From Rutidosis leptorrhynchoides (taxonomy: Eukaryota; Streptophyta; Magnoliopsida; Asterales; Asteraceae): a stretch of 64,000 nt of DNA. Location of the stretch: contig NC_092339.1 of the NCBI RefSeq assembly GCF_046630445.1, forward strand, positions 79,073,501-79,137,500, in the 5' to 3' direction. Under the pieces are notes generated by a model. It had not been told where the DNA came from, ran no database searches, and saw nothing but the letters and a program-made list of their open reading frames with translations. Within the stretch, counting starts at the first letter, position 1. Each line of letters begins with the position of its first letter. The translations under genes and the position numbers were made by a program. Shown here piece after piece: positions 44,093 through 55,430 of this stretch.

Positions 44093-44990
44093 ACCATTAA
44101 TACGGCACGTAAATCATATACATACATATACAGATTTTCCACTCACCTCAAAGTCTTGATGAGAGATAGACAAGCTCGGAAACCTTCAATGTAACGTACC
44201 TATTACATTACACATAATGTCAATCACAAACTCAAGTTGGTCAACCAACTCAAACTCCATTCTATAGTCATTTTGACCCATGGTGCAATCTCGACCCATT
44301 TTCACCCTTAACCCTAATATTTGGGTCAATCATAATCAAAACCCTATCATTTGCCAAATTAGGTCTTAAAACACTTTTCAACACAAGGTCTATGCATTTT
44401 AAACATACACTAACTATCTTAGGTCCATTATGACCCATTTGACCACTTAAAAGTCAATACACCCATTTCGGGTCATCCACTAACCCACTTAACACCCATT
44501 TACATATATATAAGTGTGCTAGTACTTTAACTAACCAATTTAGGCTCATAAACATAGTTTACTACTTTGAAAACCCTAGTTAATCATCTTTGGGTCTACA
44601 TGACCCAAATTCACCCAAAACACCCAAATTCACTAACAAATGGGTCTTAGTGCTCATTACCTACACAAACCCTAATTCTTAAACAATTAAAACAAGGAAA
44701 TTAGGTTTAGGGCTTACCACAACTATCAAAACGTAGTAAATGAGGAGATGAACAACTTTAGTGCTTGCACTTTGACCCGATTTGAGTTTCTTCTTCCTTA
44801 ATTTGAGCTCTCTCACTCTAGAATCTAACTCTCTCTCTAGAATTGATTGGAAGATGATAAGGTGGGTGAATATGGAGTAAATGACACTCCAAACAACTGA
44901 TCCAAGCCTTAAAGTTGGACCTTAAGTGGTTTTACCAAAATGCCCTTAAAATATCTAATTTAAAAAGAAAAAGGAATCTGTCAGCCCGTA

Positions 44991-45025
44991 ATGGCGCGGC
45001 GCGCCATAAGGCCGCGCGGCGCGCC
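44991..45025. repeat. Two GC-rich palindromes near the D LTR start
   Basis: ATGGCGCGGCGCGCCAT at 44991-45007 is palindromic about a central G; a second, imperfect one occupies 45010-45025. They stand about 105-140 bp from the LTR start in an otherwise AT-rich LTR. Confidence 0.85.
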
Positions 45026-45131
45026 AAATGCCCAGTTCAGCTTCTTTTGCCTTTTAATTATATACAACGTATACCCCACAACTTGAATCACTTATTCACA
45101 CATATGTACAATGAAATATTTGGGTCTTACA

Positions 45132-45143
45132 ACTCTCCCCTAC
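45132..45143 (-). other. Polypurine tract of D
   Basis: On the minus strand TAGGGGAGAGT runs directly into the LTR start TGTAAGACCC. Confidence 0.85.
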
Positions 45144-48100
45144 TTAATTCGGAGCGCGTCCTCGCGATCCACGCCGCATGACAAGAGGGAAGATAAACCA
45201 ACACGAATTCTTCGGGTTCCCAAGTAAACTCGAAACCTTTACTCCGACGCCATTGAACCTTAAAAGTTGTCACCTCCTTGTTACGCAACATTTTCACTTT
45301 CTCATCAAGTATAGCAATCGGCTCTTCAACATACTCCAACTTATTGTTCAGCTCAATTTCGTCTATTGGCATCCATGAAGAATCATCCGCAAGACACTTA
45401 CGGAGATGGGAAACATGAAACGTGTTATGGATCCCCGCAAGCTCTTCGGGTAATTCCAATCGATATGTAACTTCACCAACATGAGCTAAAACCTTGAATG
45501 GCCCAATAAACCGAGGAGCTAACTTTCCCCGTTTTTGAAATCGAATAATACCCTTCCATGGCGAAACCTTAAGCATTACCATGTCGCCTTCTTGAAATTC
45601 GATCGTTCGTCTACGCTTGTCGGCATACGACTTTTGTCTATCTTGAGCCTTTTTCAAATGCTCTCGAATCGTAACAATCTTGCTATTTGTTTCCAAAACC
45701 AAATCGGTGCTCCCGATTTCCTTTTGTCCCACTTCACCTCAACAAATCGGAGTTCGACACCTCCGCCCATAAAGCATCTCGTAAGGTGGCATCCCAATAC
45801 TAGTGTGATAACTATTATTGTACGAGAATTCCACCAAAGGCAAGTGCTCATCCCAACTACCACCGAAATCAATAATACACGCTCGTAACATATCCTCCAA
45901 TGTTTGGTTCGTACGTTCAGTTTGACCGTCCGTTTGAGGATGATACGTCATGCTCAATTTCAATTGTGTTCCCATATCTTCATGAAACTTTTCCCAAAAC
46001 CGAGATGTAAAACGGGTATCTCGATCCAAAATAATAGATATAGGAACTCCGTGTCGAGAGACGACTTCCTTGATAAACAACTTAGCCAAAGTCTCTGACG
46101 ATATCGCTTCCTTAATTGGAAGAAACAAAGCACTTTTCGTCAATCGATCAACTATCACCCAAATTGAATCAAATTGGGTTCTCGCCGTTTTAGGTAACTT
46201 TGTGATGAAATCCATGGTAATGTGCTCCCATTTCCATTTCGGGATTTCTAATGGTTGTAACTTACCATACAGCTTTTGGTGCTCGGCCTTAACTTGCAAA
46301 CACGTGACGCATTGCTCAACATACTTTACAACATCACGTTTAATGCTCGGCCACCAATAATCTTTCCTTAAATCAAGATACATTTTCGTCACACCCGGAT
46401 GAATGGAATACTTTGATTTATGTGCTTCATCAAGTAGCACTTGTCGATAATCACCCATCTTAGGCACCCACACTCTTCCTTGAAAAGACAACAAACCACG
46501 CGAGCCCATAGTAATGAATTCCGATTGCCCCACAATTCGTTCCGCATGCTTGTTGTGAACGTAAGCCTCTATTTGAATCACACCAAGTTTTTCAAGAAAA
46601 TCGTTAGTAATAATCATACGTAACAATCCTAATCGTAACGCCGGGTGATGATTCTTTCGACTTAACGCATCCGCAACCACATTCGCCTTGCCCGGATGGT
46701 AATGTATTTCACAATCATAGTCTTTTACCACATCCATCCACCTACGTTGACGATAATTCAAATCTCGTTGATTAAAGAGATGTTTCAAACTTTTGTGATC
46801 CGAATAAATCGTACACTTGACACCATACAAATAATGGCGCCAAATTTTCAACGCATGTACAACCGCCGCCAACTCAAGATCATGAGTCGGATATCTCGTT
46901 TCGTGTTCCTTTAATTGACGAGAGGCGTAAGCAATGACTTTACCTCTTTGCATTAGAACACACCCGAGCCCATTTAAAGACGCATCACAATAAACCGTCA
47001 TGTCTTCCACCCCTTCCGGCAATACTAACACCGGAGCTTGACACAACTTCTCCTTTAACAATTGAAAAGCAATTTCTTGCTCGTTCTCCCAAACAAACCT
47101 CGCGTTCTTCCTTGTTAATTTCGTCAACGAAGAAGCGATCTTAGAAAAGTCTTGGATAAATCGACGATAATAACCGGCCAATCCGAGAAAACTTCGGATT
47201 TTCGTAGGCGCATTCGGTTGTCTCCAACTCTTCACCGTCTCTATCTTCATCGGATCTACTTGAATACCGTCCTTGTTCACAATGTGGCCAAGGAATTGAA
47301 CCTCCCTTAGCCAAAATTCACATTTGGAGAACTTAGCATATAACTTCTCCCTTCGTAACGTCTTCAATACTTCACGCAAATGACGTTCATGTTCGTTCAT
47401 ACTCTTTGAATAAACAAGTATGTCGTCAATGAACACAATTACCGACTTATCCAACATAGGTTGGCACACTCGGTTCATAAGATCCATGAATGCCGCCGGT
47501 GCATTCATAAGACCGAAAGGCATAACTACAAATTCAAAATGCCCATAACGCGTTCGAAACGCCGTTTTCTCGATATCTTCCTCACGGACCCGCATTTGGT
47601 GATAGCAGGACCGTAGGTCAATCTTCGAGAAATACGTCGCACCTTGGAGTTGGTCAAACAAATCGTCGATCCGAGGCAACGGATAACGATTCTTGATCGT
47701 CACTTTATTCAACTCCTAATAATCGATGCACATCCGCATACTACCATCCTTCTTCTTTACGAATAAAACCGGAGCGCCCCATGGCGAAGCACTCGGTCGG
47801 ATAAAACCCTTTTCAAGTAACTCTTGGGTTTGATTCAACAACTCTTGCATTTCCATTGGTGCTAAACGATAAGGAGTTTTAGCAATGGGAGTAGCTCCCG
47901 GAACCAACTCAACGCGAAATTCAACTTGTCTTTTCGCCTGAACACCCGGTAACTCGTCCGGAAAAACGTCTTCGAATTCACTAACCACCAAAATTTCATG
48001 AATGGGTGGTGACTCATCACGAGTATCAACAACATGGGTAAGAAAAGCCATGCCACCACTATCGAGGAGACGACGTGCCCGTGCAAAAGTGCATATCGGC

Positions 48101-49616
48101 ACAAGTCTTCTACGCTTATCACCGTGGATAATTAACTCTCCCCCACTTGGGGTCTTCACACGAATAAATTTTTCATGGCATGCAATATCGGCTCTATTAT
48201 GATCGAGCCAATCCATACCCACAACAATATCAAAATTGCCCAAAGTCATTGGAATGAGATCTATCTTAAAGTTTTCGGCACCAAACACAACATCACAATT
48301 TTTGCACACATCGACCACTAGCACTGTCTTGCCGTCCGCTATTTCGACTTCTACCGAACGACTTAACTTAGCTAACAGTCTATTAAGTTTAGGCACAAAT
48401 TTAGGAGACACAAACGACAAATTTGCACCACTATCGAAGAGAATCCTTGCCGGATTAGAATTAACCATGAAAGTACCTGAGACAACTTCGTTCGATTGTT
48501 TGGCTTCATCATTGGTCATCAAATAGTTGCGACCCCTAGCCGTACCCACCGCCTTTTCTAACTTCTTGACATGATCATTATTCAAATCGGGACATTCCGG
48601 CCTCTTGTGCCCCTCCTTCCCACAATTAAAACACGTGACCGACTTGGTCAAATAATCACGGGCATAATGACCCGACTTCCCACAACTATAACAAGTAGGC
48701 GCAAAAGTATTTGAACCACCCTTCTTCACACTTCAGACGCTTTCGGACCCCTCTTGTTCTTTTTGTGGGAAAAGCTCGATTGACTCGAATTCTCGAACTT
48801 CCTCTTTCCAAAAGTAAAACTACTCTTTCTCAACACAAGCGCTTCAAAACCCTTTGCCATATTGAACAATTCATCAAAGCTCTTCACCACGTTCACACTA
48901 ATTTTCTCTTGATAGTTATCATTCAAGATTCGATAGAAATCTTCTTTCAACATTTTATCATTCCCGATATACTCCGGGAAAAATTGGGTCTTGGACAAAA
49001 ACACGGATTTGAGAGTGTTCAAATCCATCGACCTTTGCCTCAAGGAATGTAGTTCATCCTTAAGCCTTGTAAGATCGGCCGAAGTTCGGTATTAATCGAA
49101 AAACTCCGCCTTGAATTCATCCCATGTGAACTCCATGCATTGTTCTTTGCCATAAAGTTGGATCTTCGCGTCCCACCACAATTTAGCATCACCTCTTAAC
49201 ATGCTACAACCATATCTCGTCTTTTTATCAAGAGGGCATTCACACGTACGAAAAGCCCCCTCCATGTCGGAGATCCAACGGGCACTCTTAAGTGGGTCTC
49301 GTTCAACATCGAAGGTGGGAGGTTGAGAGTCCTTGAAATTCTTATAGAAGAAGTCCCGTCTCCCCACATTATCCTCTTGAAGAACGACCTTCACTTGCTC
49401 CTTGACTACATTGACTAATTGCTCGTCAATCGTATCTAGAAACATTTTCTTAACATCCTCGAGGAACTCCGCCTTTTGACGTTTAAAGATGGCCTCAACT
49501 TTGGCCGTGAACTCAACGTCCTCACTCGTACTTCCGTCATTGGTGTCGTGTCCATTTCTCATCTTCATTCTATAAAACGGAAAAGATTTAAACAACGAAA
49601 CAAAAGGACTTAACAC
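45144..49616 (-). pseudogene. gag-pol: Broken gag-pol with chromodomain (element D)
   Basis: The domain order is that of element A: capsid-type Gag (49092-49616 and 48726-49043), two zinc knuckles near 48600-48700 (the first has lost its last cysteine), protease F-D-S-G-A near 48440, reverse transcriptase with FIDD near 47430, RNase H, integrase, and a chromodomain ending near 45150. Four breaks are visible: a stop in Gag at about 49092, a frameshift near 48726-48730, a stop at 47713-47715 in the reverse transcriptase just after the CIDY motif, and a stop at 45736-45738 after the integrase core, where tryptophan would be expected. Frames on both sides of each stop agree, so decay is slight. 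It cannot make the full polyprotein unless suppressed or complemented. Confidence 0.9.
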
Positions 49617-49940
49617 ATATGTATATACATATACACCACACTACTCCATCTTGCTCGACAATCGTCGTACATTACTTGTTTGACACGATTTGCACCCGTA
49701 ACAACGGTAGCTAATCATTGTTACGTTAGCACGTCGCATTAACTTGCTAGTACCACGTCCATCTCGCTTGATGATTGCTAAACACAACTCAAAACCATTA
49801 GCACAAGGTTAGTTCACATAAATCAAAGTACTAACAATTCCCGATTAGGCCCAAAGTCCTACAAGTCCCGCATAAAGCGTACACACAATAAAGTCTAAGT
49901 CTAGGCACCTATCTCAAGTCGCATAAATCCCTTAGACCAT
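49617..49940 (-). other. Untranslated leader of D
   Basis: No gene is seen between the primer site and gag. The first ATG of the open frame is at 49616, but the methionines a few codons further in (near 49562-49568) are equally plausible starts. Confidence 0.6.
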
Positions 49941-49952
49941 GCTCTGATACCA
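49941..49952 (-). other. Primer-binding site of D (initiator Met tRNA)
   Basis: TGGTATCAGAGC on the minus strand, two bases after the 5' LTR end. Confidence 0.95.
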
Positions 49953-49954
49953 CT

Positions 49955-52050
49955 TGTAACAACCCAAACCAAACCACGAACGACCCGCGTTAAAATCTCA
50001 AAATATTTTTTTTTTGCTGGGACAGCATATGGCGCGGCGCGCCATATGGCCGCGCGGCGCGCCAAACTGGTCTGTCCCAAAAGTCATGAAATGCGAAAAA
50101 GATCAGCCACTTCCCGACATAATTAGACAATACGCTTTTAACAACATATTCAAACATGTAAAACTAACACAATTCAAACATTAAATAAGTTTTACAAAGC
50201 GGGGCCCACTTTGGCCGTTTTACGAGTTTAATACATAACGTGAGTTTCAACCACCAAAAAGTTTAAGTACCAAACGACACGATGAGCATGGTGTTTGGGA
50301 TTAAACTACCCAAGTCATGGTCAAACTCCAAAAGCTAACACATCCAAGAGGCGTCCCTTAACAAGCGGGATCTCTAATCCAACCGTATGCCCTTACCCTT
50401 ATCCACGCCGGAACCTATAAAATGGTAAACAACGAGAGGGTAAGCTAACGCTTAGTGAGTAGAATAAATATATACATGCATATAAGACTTACCTACTCGC
50501 ATCCACGATATCATATAACGCATACAAACGCATAACGCCTCAATAAGCAAGCTAGTACCATCAAATCGTACAACTAGCAACATCAATAGCATAATATTCA
50601 TAATAATAATTTAATGCTAACGTCAACAACTATAAACCATGGTTAACCAATATCTTCGCATGGGAATGACTTCGTGAAACAAGTCATCGATGTTCATAAC
50701 AACCGTTAGCTCCCAAAAACGGTTATGGTATGCTAACCCCCGAGGTGTTCCAAAAACGGCTATGGCATCACCCCCAAGTGTTCCCAAAAATGGCTATGGC
50801 ATCACTTGATCAACGTGTGAGTAAAACACGGCTATTACTCACAATCATGTACACAAACACGGCTATGTGCACAATAACTCGGATAATAATGTGGGAGTAA
50901 AACACGGCTATTACTCGCCACTATATGCACAAACACGGCTATGTGCATAAATATAAAACGTGGACAAAATGGCTATGTCTCACAACTACGGTCACAAAAC
51001 GGCTATGTGACACCATTAATACGGCACGTAAATCATATACATACAGATATAGATTTTCCACTCACCTCAAAGTCTTGATGAGAGATAGACAAGCTCGGAA
51101 ACCTTCAATGTAACGTACCTATTACATTACACATAATGTCAATCACAAACTCAAGTTGGTCAACCAACTCAAACTCCATTCTATAGTCATTTTGACCCAT
51201 GGTGCAATCTCGACCCATTTGCACCCTTAACCCTAATATTTGGTTCAATCATAACCAAAACCCTATCATTTTCCAAATTAGGTCTTAAAACACTTTTCAA
51301 CACAAGGTCTATGCATTTTAAACATACACTAACTATCTTAGGTCCATTATGACCCATTTGACCACTTAAAAGTCAATACACCCATTTCGGGTCATCCACT
51401 AACCCACTTAACACCCATTTACATATATATAAGTGTGCTAGTACTTTAACTAACCAATTTAGGCTTATAAACATAGTCTACTACTTTAAAAACCCTAGTT
51501 AATCATCTTTGGGTCTACATGACCCAAATTCACCCAAAACACCCAAATTCACTAACAAATGGGTCTTAGTGTTCATTACCTACACAAACCCTAATTCTTA
51601 AACAATTAAAACAAGGAAATTAGGTTTAGGGCTTACCACAACTATCAAAACGTAGTAAATGAGGATATGAACAACTTTAGTGCTTGCACTTTGACCCGAT
51701 TTGAGTTTCTTCTTCCTTAATTTGAGCTCTCTCACTCTAGAATCTAACTCTCTCTCTAGAATTGATTGGAAGATGATAAGGTGGGTGAATATGGAGTAAA
51801 TGACACTCCAAACAACTAATCCAAGCCTTAAAGTCGGACCTTAAGTGATTTTACCAAAATGCCCTTAAAATATCTAATTTAAAAAGAAAAAGGAATCTGT
51901 CAGCCCGTAATGGCGCGGCGCGCCATAAGGCCGCGCGGCACGTCATATGCCCAGTTCAGCTTCTTTTGCCTTTTAATTATATACAACGTATACCCCACAA
52001 CTTGAATCACTTATTCACACATATGTACAATGAAATATTTGGGTCTTACA
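49955..52050 (-). repeat. 5' LTR of element D (2096 bp)
   Basis: It is nearly identical to 43053-45131. It holds the second copy of the hairpin array at 50705-51011 and both GC-rich palindrome pairs. Confidence 0.93.
50705..51011 (-). repeat. Hairpin array, second copy (D 5' LTR)
   Basis: Same nine units as at 43786-44092. In this copy the first unit pairs perfectly (GTTAGC with GCTAAC) and the third does too (CAAGTG with CACTTG), where the other copy has one mismatch each. This copy therefore probably shows the ancestral state better. Confidence 0.8.
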
Positions 52051-52055
52051 AAGTT

Positions 52056-52635
52056 TAGACCATTGTGGAATGTTAATACGTCACCCAACCGAGTCGCTCA
52101 ATTGAATAAGCCGTCTGAACGTGTATGCCTGTAGTCAGACTACACAAGCATTGGGGATAAGGGATGGTGCTGTCCATTCAGAATCTTCAAGCCTAACGCA
52201 GTACCCAGTGACATGTCTTATGACAGGGGCGTTTAGGAGCAGTGTAATGAATACAAGGCCTCTGCCTATTCATGAGCCAGCATTCCATAATCTCGGCAGA
52301 ATAACTGATGAAATCATAGTATGCACTCATTTTAACCTTATATGAATTATGAATTTTATCGTATTTACTTTATATGTCTTATAAATTAGAAAATCCCAAA
52401 ATTAAGTAACCACTACTCCTTCATAACTATCTTAGGCTTAAATATAGGTTCGATTCTACTAATATCTCAAAAATACGACTCTAGGTCATACTTCCCTTAC
52501 TCATGCTAAGGAGTAGTATGATTTAGGCCCCGCTAAATATAAATTTAAAACAGTACCACCCCCTTGGTGGTTGATTCTGGCGTGCTGCGGCCCGACGACA
52601 CCGCACAAATAAAACTGTCCGTTTCAGCCGTATCA
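52056..52635 (+). repeat. 3' LTR of element C, second part
   Basis: It continues the LTR after D and matches 24990-25568. It ends CCGTATCA; the next bases belong to element E. Confidence 0.9.
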
Positions 52636-53146
52636 GCGGGTTCTACGTAAAATAAATCAATATTTTAACAACATCCATATGATTTATACTCTAAAGCTAC
52701 TGCGTCTTGAGCCCTGTCACGTACCAGAGGTGCACTATAGTTGTGTGGTTAGGAAACGCAACTAAAAACAACCCAATGTTTTTATACTCAAGAGTTTCCC
52801 TCCGTAAACCAATACGGAGGATATTACATGTCACAAGCAAACCAAAGCTCGTATGTTTTAAGTCGACTTGGCAGCCATCTAGTCTGCGTGGTGCTTGGTT
52901 AGGGGAAAACCAATTCCCTTCACCTACCTTTTATGTCTAGCCTTGTAATCAAACAGGCTTTTGCCGTGCGGGGCTAGAGGATACCCCTTAAGTAGGCAGG
53001 AACCGCATACAAAAAGAAACATATAGAGGAAGTATGCGCTAGTAAATATTTTAATTGTCATTAATTATGATTAAAACCGTGATACATCCAAACGGACGGA
53101 AATTACATAGAGAAAAAAAATAATGCGCTAAAATATATTGGAGTGA
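52636..53146 (-). other. Region downstream of E pol
   Basis: About 510 bp without a gene on either strand. It lies between the end of E pol and the insertion of C, and corresponds to the spacer before the antisense ORF. Confidence 0.5.
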
Positions 53147-53964
53147 TCAGGTCCAACCAGCTACATGTAACATTTTTTTCAATAACGTCGCGTGCCAAGT
53201 GCGCTTCACAAGTTTTCCATCTAATGTCGCAAGATGGTATGCCCCAGTGTTGCTTGTTCCCACTACCTTGTATGGGCCTTCCCAGAGGGGCCCCAATTTC
53301 CCAGTATCTTCCGCATGACTTGCGTCACTCTGACGCCAAACTAGATCCCCACACTGATAAGAGCGTGAACGCACATGCCGATTATAGTACTTTGCGATTC
53401 TCTGCTTATTGTTAGCTTCGTTAACTGCGGCAGAGAGTCTGTGCTCTTCTAGCAAATTAAGATTTTCTCGCAAAGCCTCCGAATTGATTTGCTTATCAAA
53501 ATTCTGTACGCGGAACGTTGGTACCCCAATCTCTGCAGGTACAATAGCCTCTGACCCATATACCAAACTGAACGGAGTCTCACCAGTGCCCTCTTTAGGT
53601 GTTGTTCGATGTGCCCACAACACCTTTGGTAGTTCATCCACCCAACCGATGCGATCATGGCCTAATCTGGCTTTAATTTAAGCTACTATATCCCGGTTGG
53701 TGACTTCGCATTGGCCGTTTGCTTGCGGATGCACAACGGATGTAAAAGTTTGCTTAATATTGAGCTCTGCGCACTAACTGCGAAAAGGATCTCCTGCAAA
53801 CTGCGTGCCATTATCACTAACGATTTCGTTTGGTATACCAAATTGACTGACAATGTCTTACCATACAAAATTCCGCACTCTTTTTCCTGAAATTGTTGCC
53901 AGCGGTCTTGCTTCCACCCACTTTGTGAAATAGTCAATTGCAACAATCAAGAATTTGATGTTTC

Positions 53965-54034
53965 CTGCGTATGTAGAGTATGCGTAAGATACTGATGTAT
54001 GTAGCGTATGATATGAAATAAATGGTTATATTAC
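53965..54034 (-). other. Intron in the integrase part of E pol (70 bp)
   Basis: On the minus strand it starts GTAATATAACC and ends CTACATACGCAG. Removing it joins FPKGRG to NIKFLIVAIDYFTKW, the normal Tat integrase sequence, in frame. 70 is not a multiple of three, so unspliced RNA would be frameshifted. Confidence 0.8.
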
Positions 54035-55124
54035 CTCGGCCTTTTGGAAATGGTCCGACTATGTCAATTGCCCATTTGCAGAATGGCCATGGTGAGGAGA
54101 CTGGAATCATTGGATGCGCAGGTGCTCTACTGATTGGTGCATGTATTTGGCAGGATTCGTAGCGCTTAACTATGCTTGCAGTATCTGCATACATGGTAGG
54201 CCAATAATAACCTAGCCGCATAATCTTTGACACAATAGACCTATGCCCCGAATGAAGAGCGCATGCACCCTCATGCATAACCTCCTCTGCTTCATTTGGG
54301 CCAATGCACCTTAAATGCGGTCCTAAATAATTTCTTCGATATAGGACGTCACCCTCGAGGGCATACATTGGTGCCTTGGTACGAACTTTCTTTGCGTCAA
54401 CTGAGTCCGCGGGCAATGTGCCATCTCGCAGAAAAGCAATGATGGGTGTCATCCACGTTGAGCTGGATTCCTCAACAGGTGCCACTAAAGGCATCATAAC
54501 ATTGGATTTTGCATGCAGTTCTTCTATGAGAACTCTTTTCCCCAGATGATCAAAGGCCAATGCAGCCAATTTGCTAAGCGCACCCGCCTTTTTATTTTGC
54601 CCTCGCATTACATGGAAAATTTGAAAAGCCTCAAACTAGTCAGCGAGGTTATGATCAAGCGATAGATATTGCTGCATGGCTATGTCATGCGCTTCAAAGT
54701 CTCCGCTAACTTGGTTGCATACAAGCTTTGAATCCACATAAGCGTGCAGAACTTTAACATTTAATTTATGCGCAATTCACATACCTGCTAACAAAGCCTC
54801 GTATTCTGCTTCGTTATTTGTAATAGCAAAATTAAACTGCAGCGCATATGTATGCTCTTCGCCATCCGGGCCAGTTAAAATTACCCCTGCACCCTCGCCA
54901 GCTGCACTACAGGCACCATCGGTGTATAACTCCCATGGTGCCAAAATTGGTGCAGGCATATCCTGACGTTCAGCCGCTGCTTCAACATCTGCGGGTAATT
55001 CTGCTAGGTAATCCGCAAGTATCTGACCCTTAACCGCGCTTCGCGAAGAAAAATTTATTTCATGTTCCCCTAACTCAACTGCCCATTTAGCCATTTGGCC
55101 AGAAATGTCAGGCTTATATAGCAC

Positions 55125-55195
55125 CTGAAAGAAATATGATTGCGTTAGTCAATGCGGTATTCCCTGACATTACCGCAAATTAGGTGGTTACCAAC
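55125..55195 (-). other. Intron in the RNase H part of E pol (71 bp)
   Basis: It starts GTTGGTAACC and ends TTTCTTTCAG, with the consensus branch site CTAAC about 25 bases before the acceptor. Removing it joins TDQPIKK to VLYKPDISGQM in frame, as in intronless Tat elements. Confidence 0.8.
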
Positions 55196-55360
55196 CTTTT
55201 TGATCGGCTGATCAGTTAGAACCACAACTGGGTGTGCTTGAATGTACCGACACAAACGTCACGCTGTGTGAACTAGCACATATACCAGCTTCTCAATTGG
55301 TGTATAGTTTACTTCGCTTACTGTCAGCGTCTTGCTTACGAAGTAGACCGGCATTTGCGT

Positions 55361-55430
55361 CTGAGAAAACCTTAGCGTTATTTGTCCACGAAATAAATAA
55401 TTCATATATATAAAAAAAAGAATGGATTAC
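55361..55430 (-). other. Intron at the start of RNase H of E pol (70 bp)
   Basis: It starts GTAATCCATTC and ends GGTTTTCTCAG, with a T-rich run inside. Removing it joins VADRRK to TQMPVYFVSKTL in frame, matching the usual Tat RNase H sequence. Confidence 0.8.

Larger units (their letters stand above)
43053..45131 (-). repeat. 3' LTR of element D (2079 bp)
   Basis: On the minus strand it starts TGTAAGACCC at 45131 and ends GGTTGTTACA at 43053. It contains the hairpin array and GC-rich palindromes described separately. Compared with the other LTR it has lost one of two adjacent palindromes near 43131. Confidence 0.93.
43053..52050 (-). mobile_element. Element D: Tekay-type chromovirus, complete but with broken gag-pol
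   Basis: The 8998-bp element lies on the minus strand in the 3' LTR of C, with AAGTT duplicated at 43048-43052 and 52051-52055. LTRs of 2079 and 2096 bp flank a Met-tRNA primer site, gag-pol with a C-terminal chromodomain and a purine tract. The LTRs are highly similar, differing by scattered substitutions and a small indel in a GC-rich palindrome cluster, so insertion is fairly recent although later than neither G nor A can be claimed. Confidence 0.94.
23604..52635 (+). mobile_element. Element C: Athila-like non-autonomous element carrying G and D
   Basis: Two LTRs starting TGATATCGGC and ending CCGTATCA flank an Asp-tRNA primer site, a decayed gag-protease, an unidentified ORF region and a hairpin plus purine tract. 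G is inserted in its coding part and D in its 3' LTR. Without them it would be about 9.7 kb. I find no reverse transcriptase or integrase. Flanking bases (TCGAG left, GCGGG right) match at only three of five positions, so the target duplication is decayed or absent. The LTRs differ at many positions, so this is older than G or D. Confidence 0.88.
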
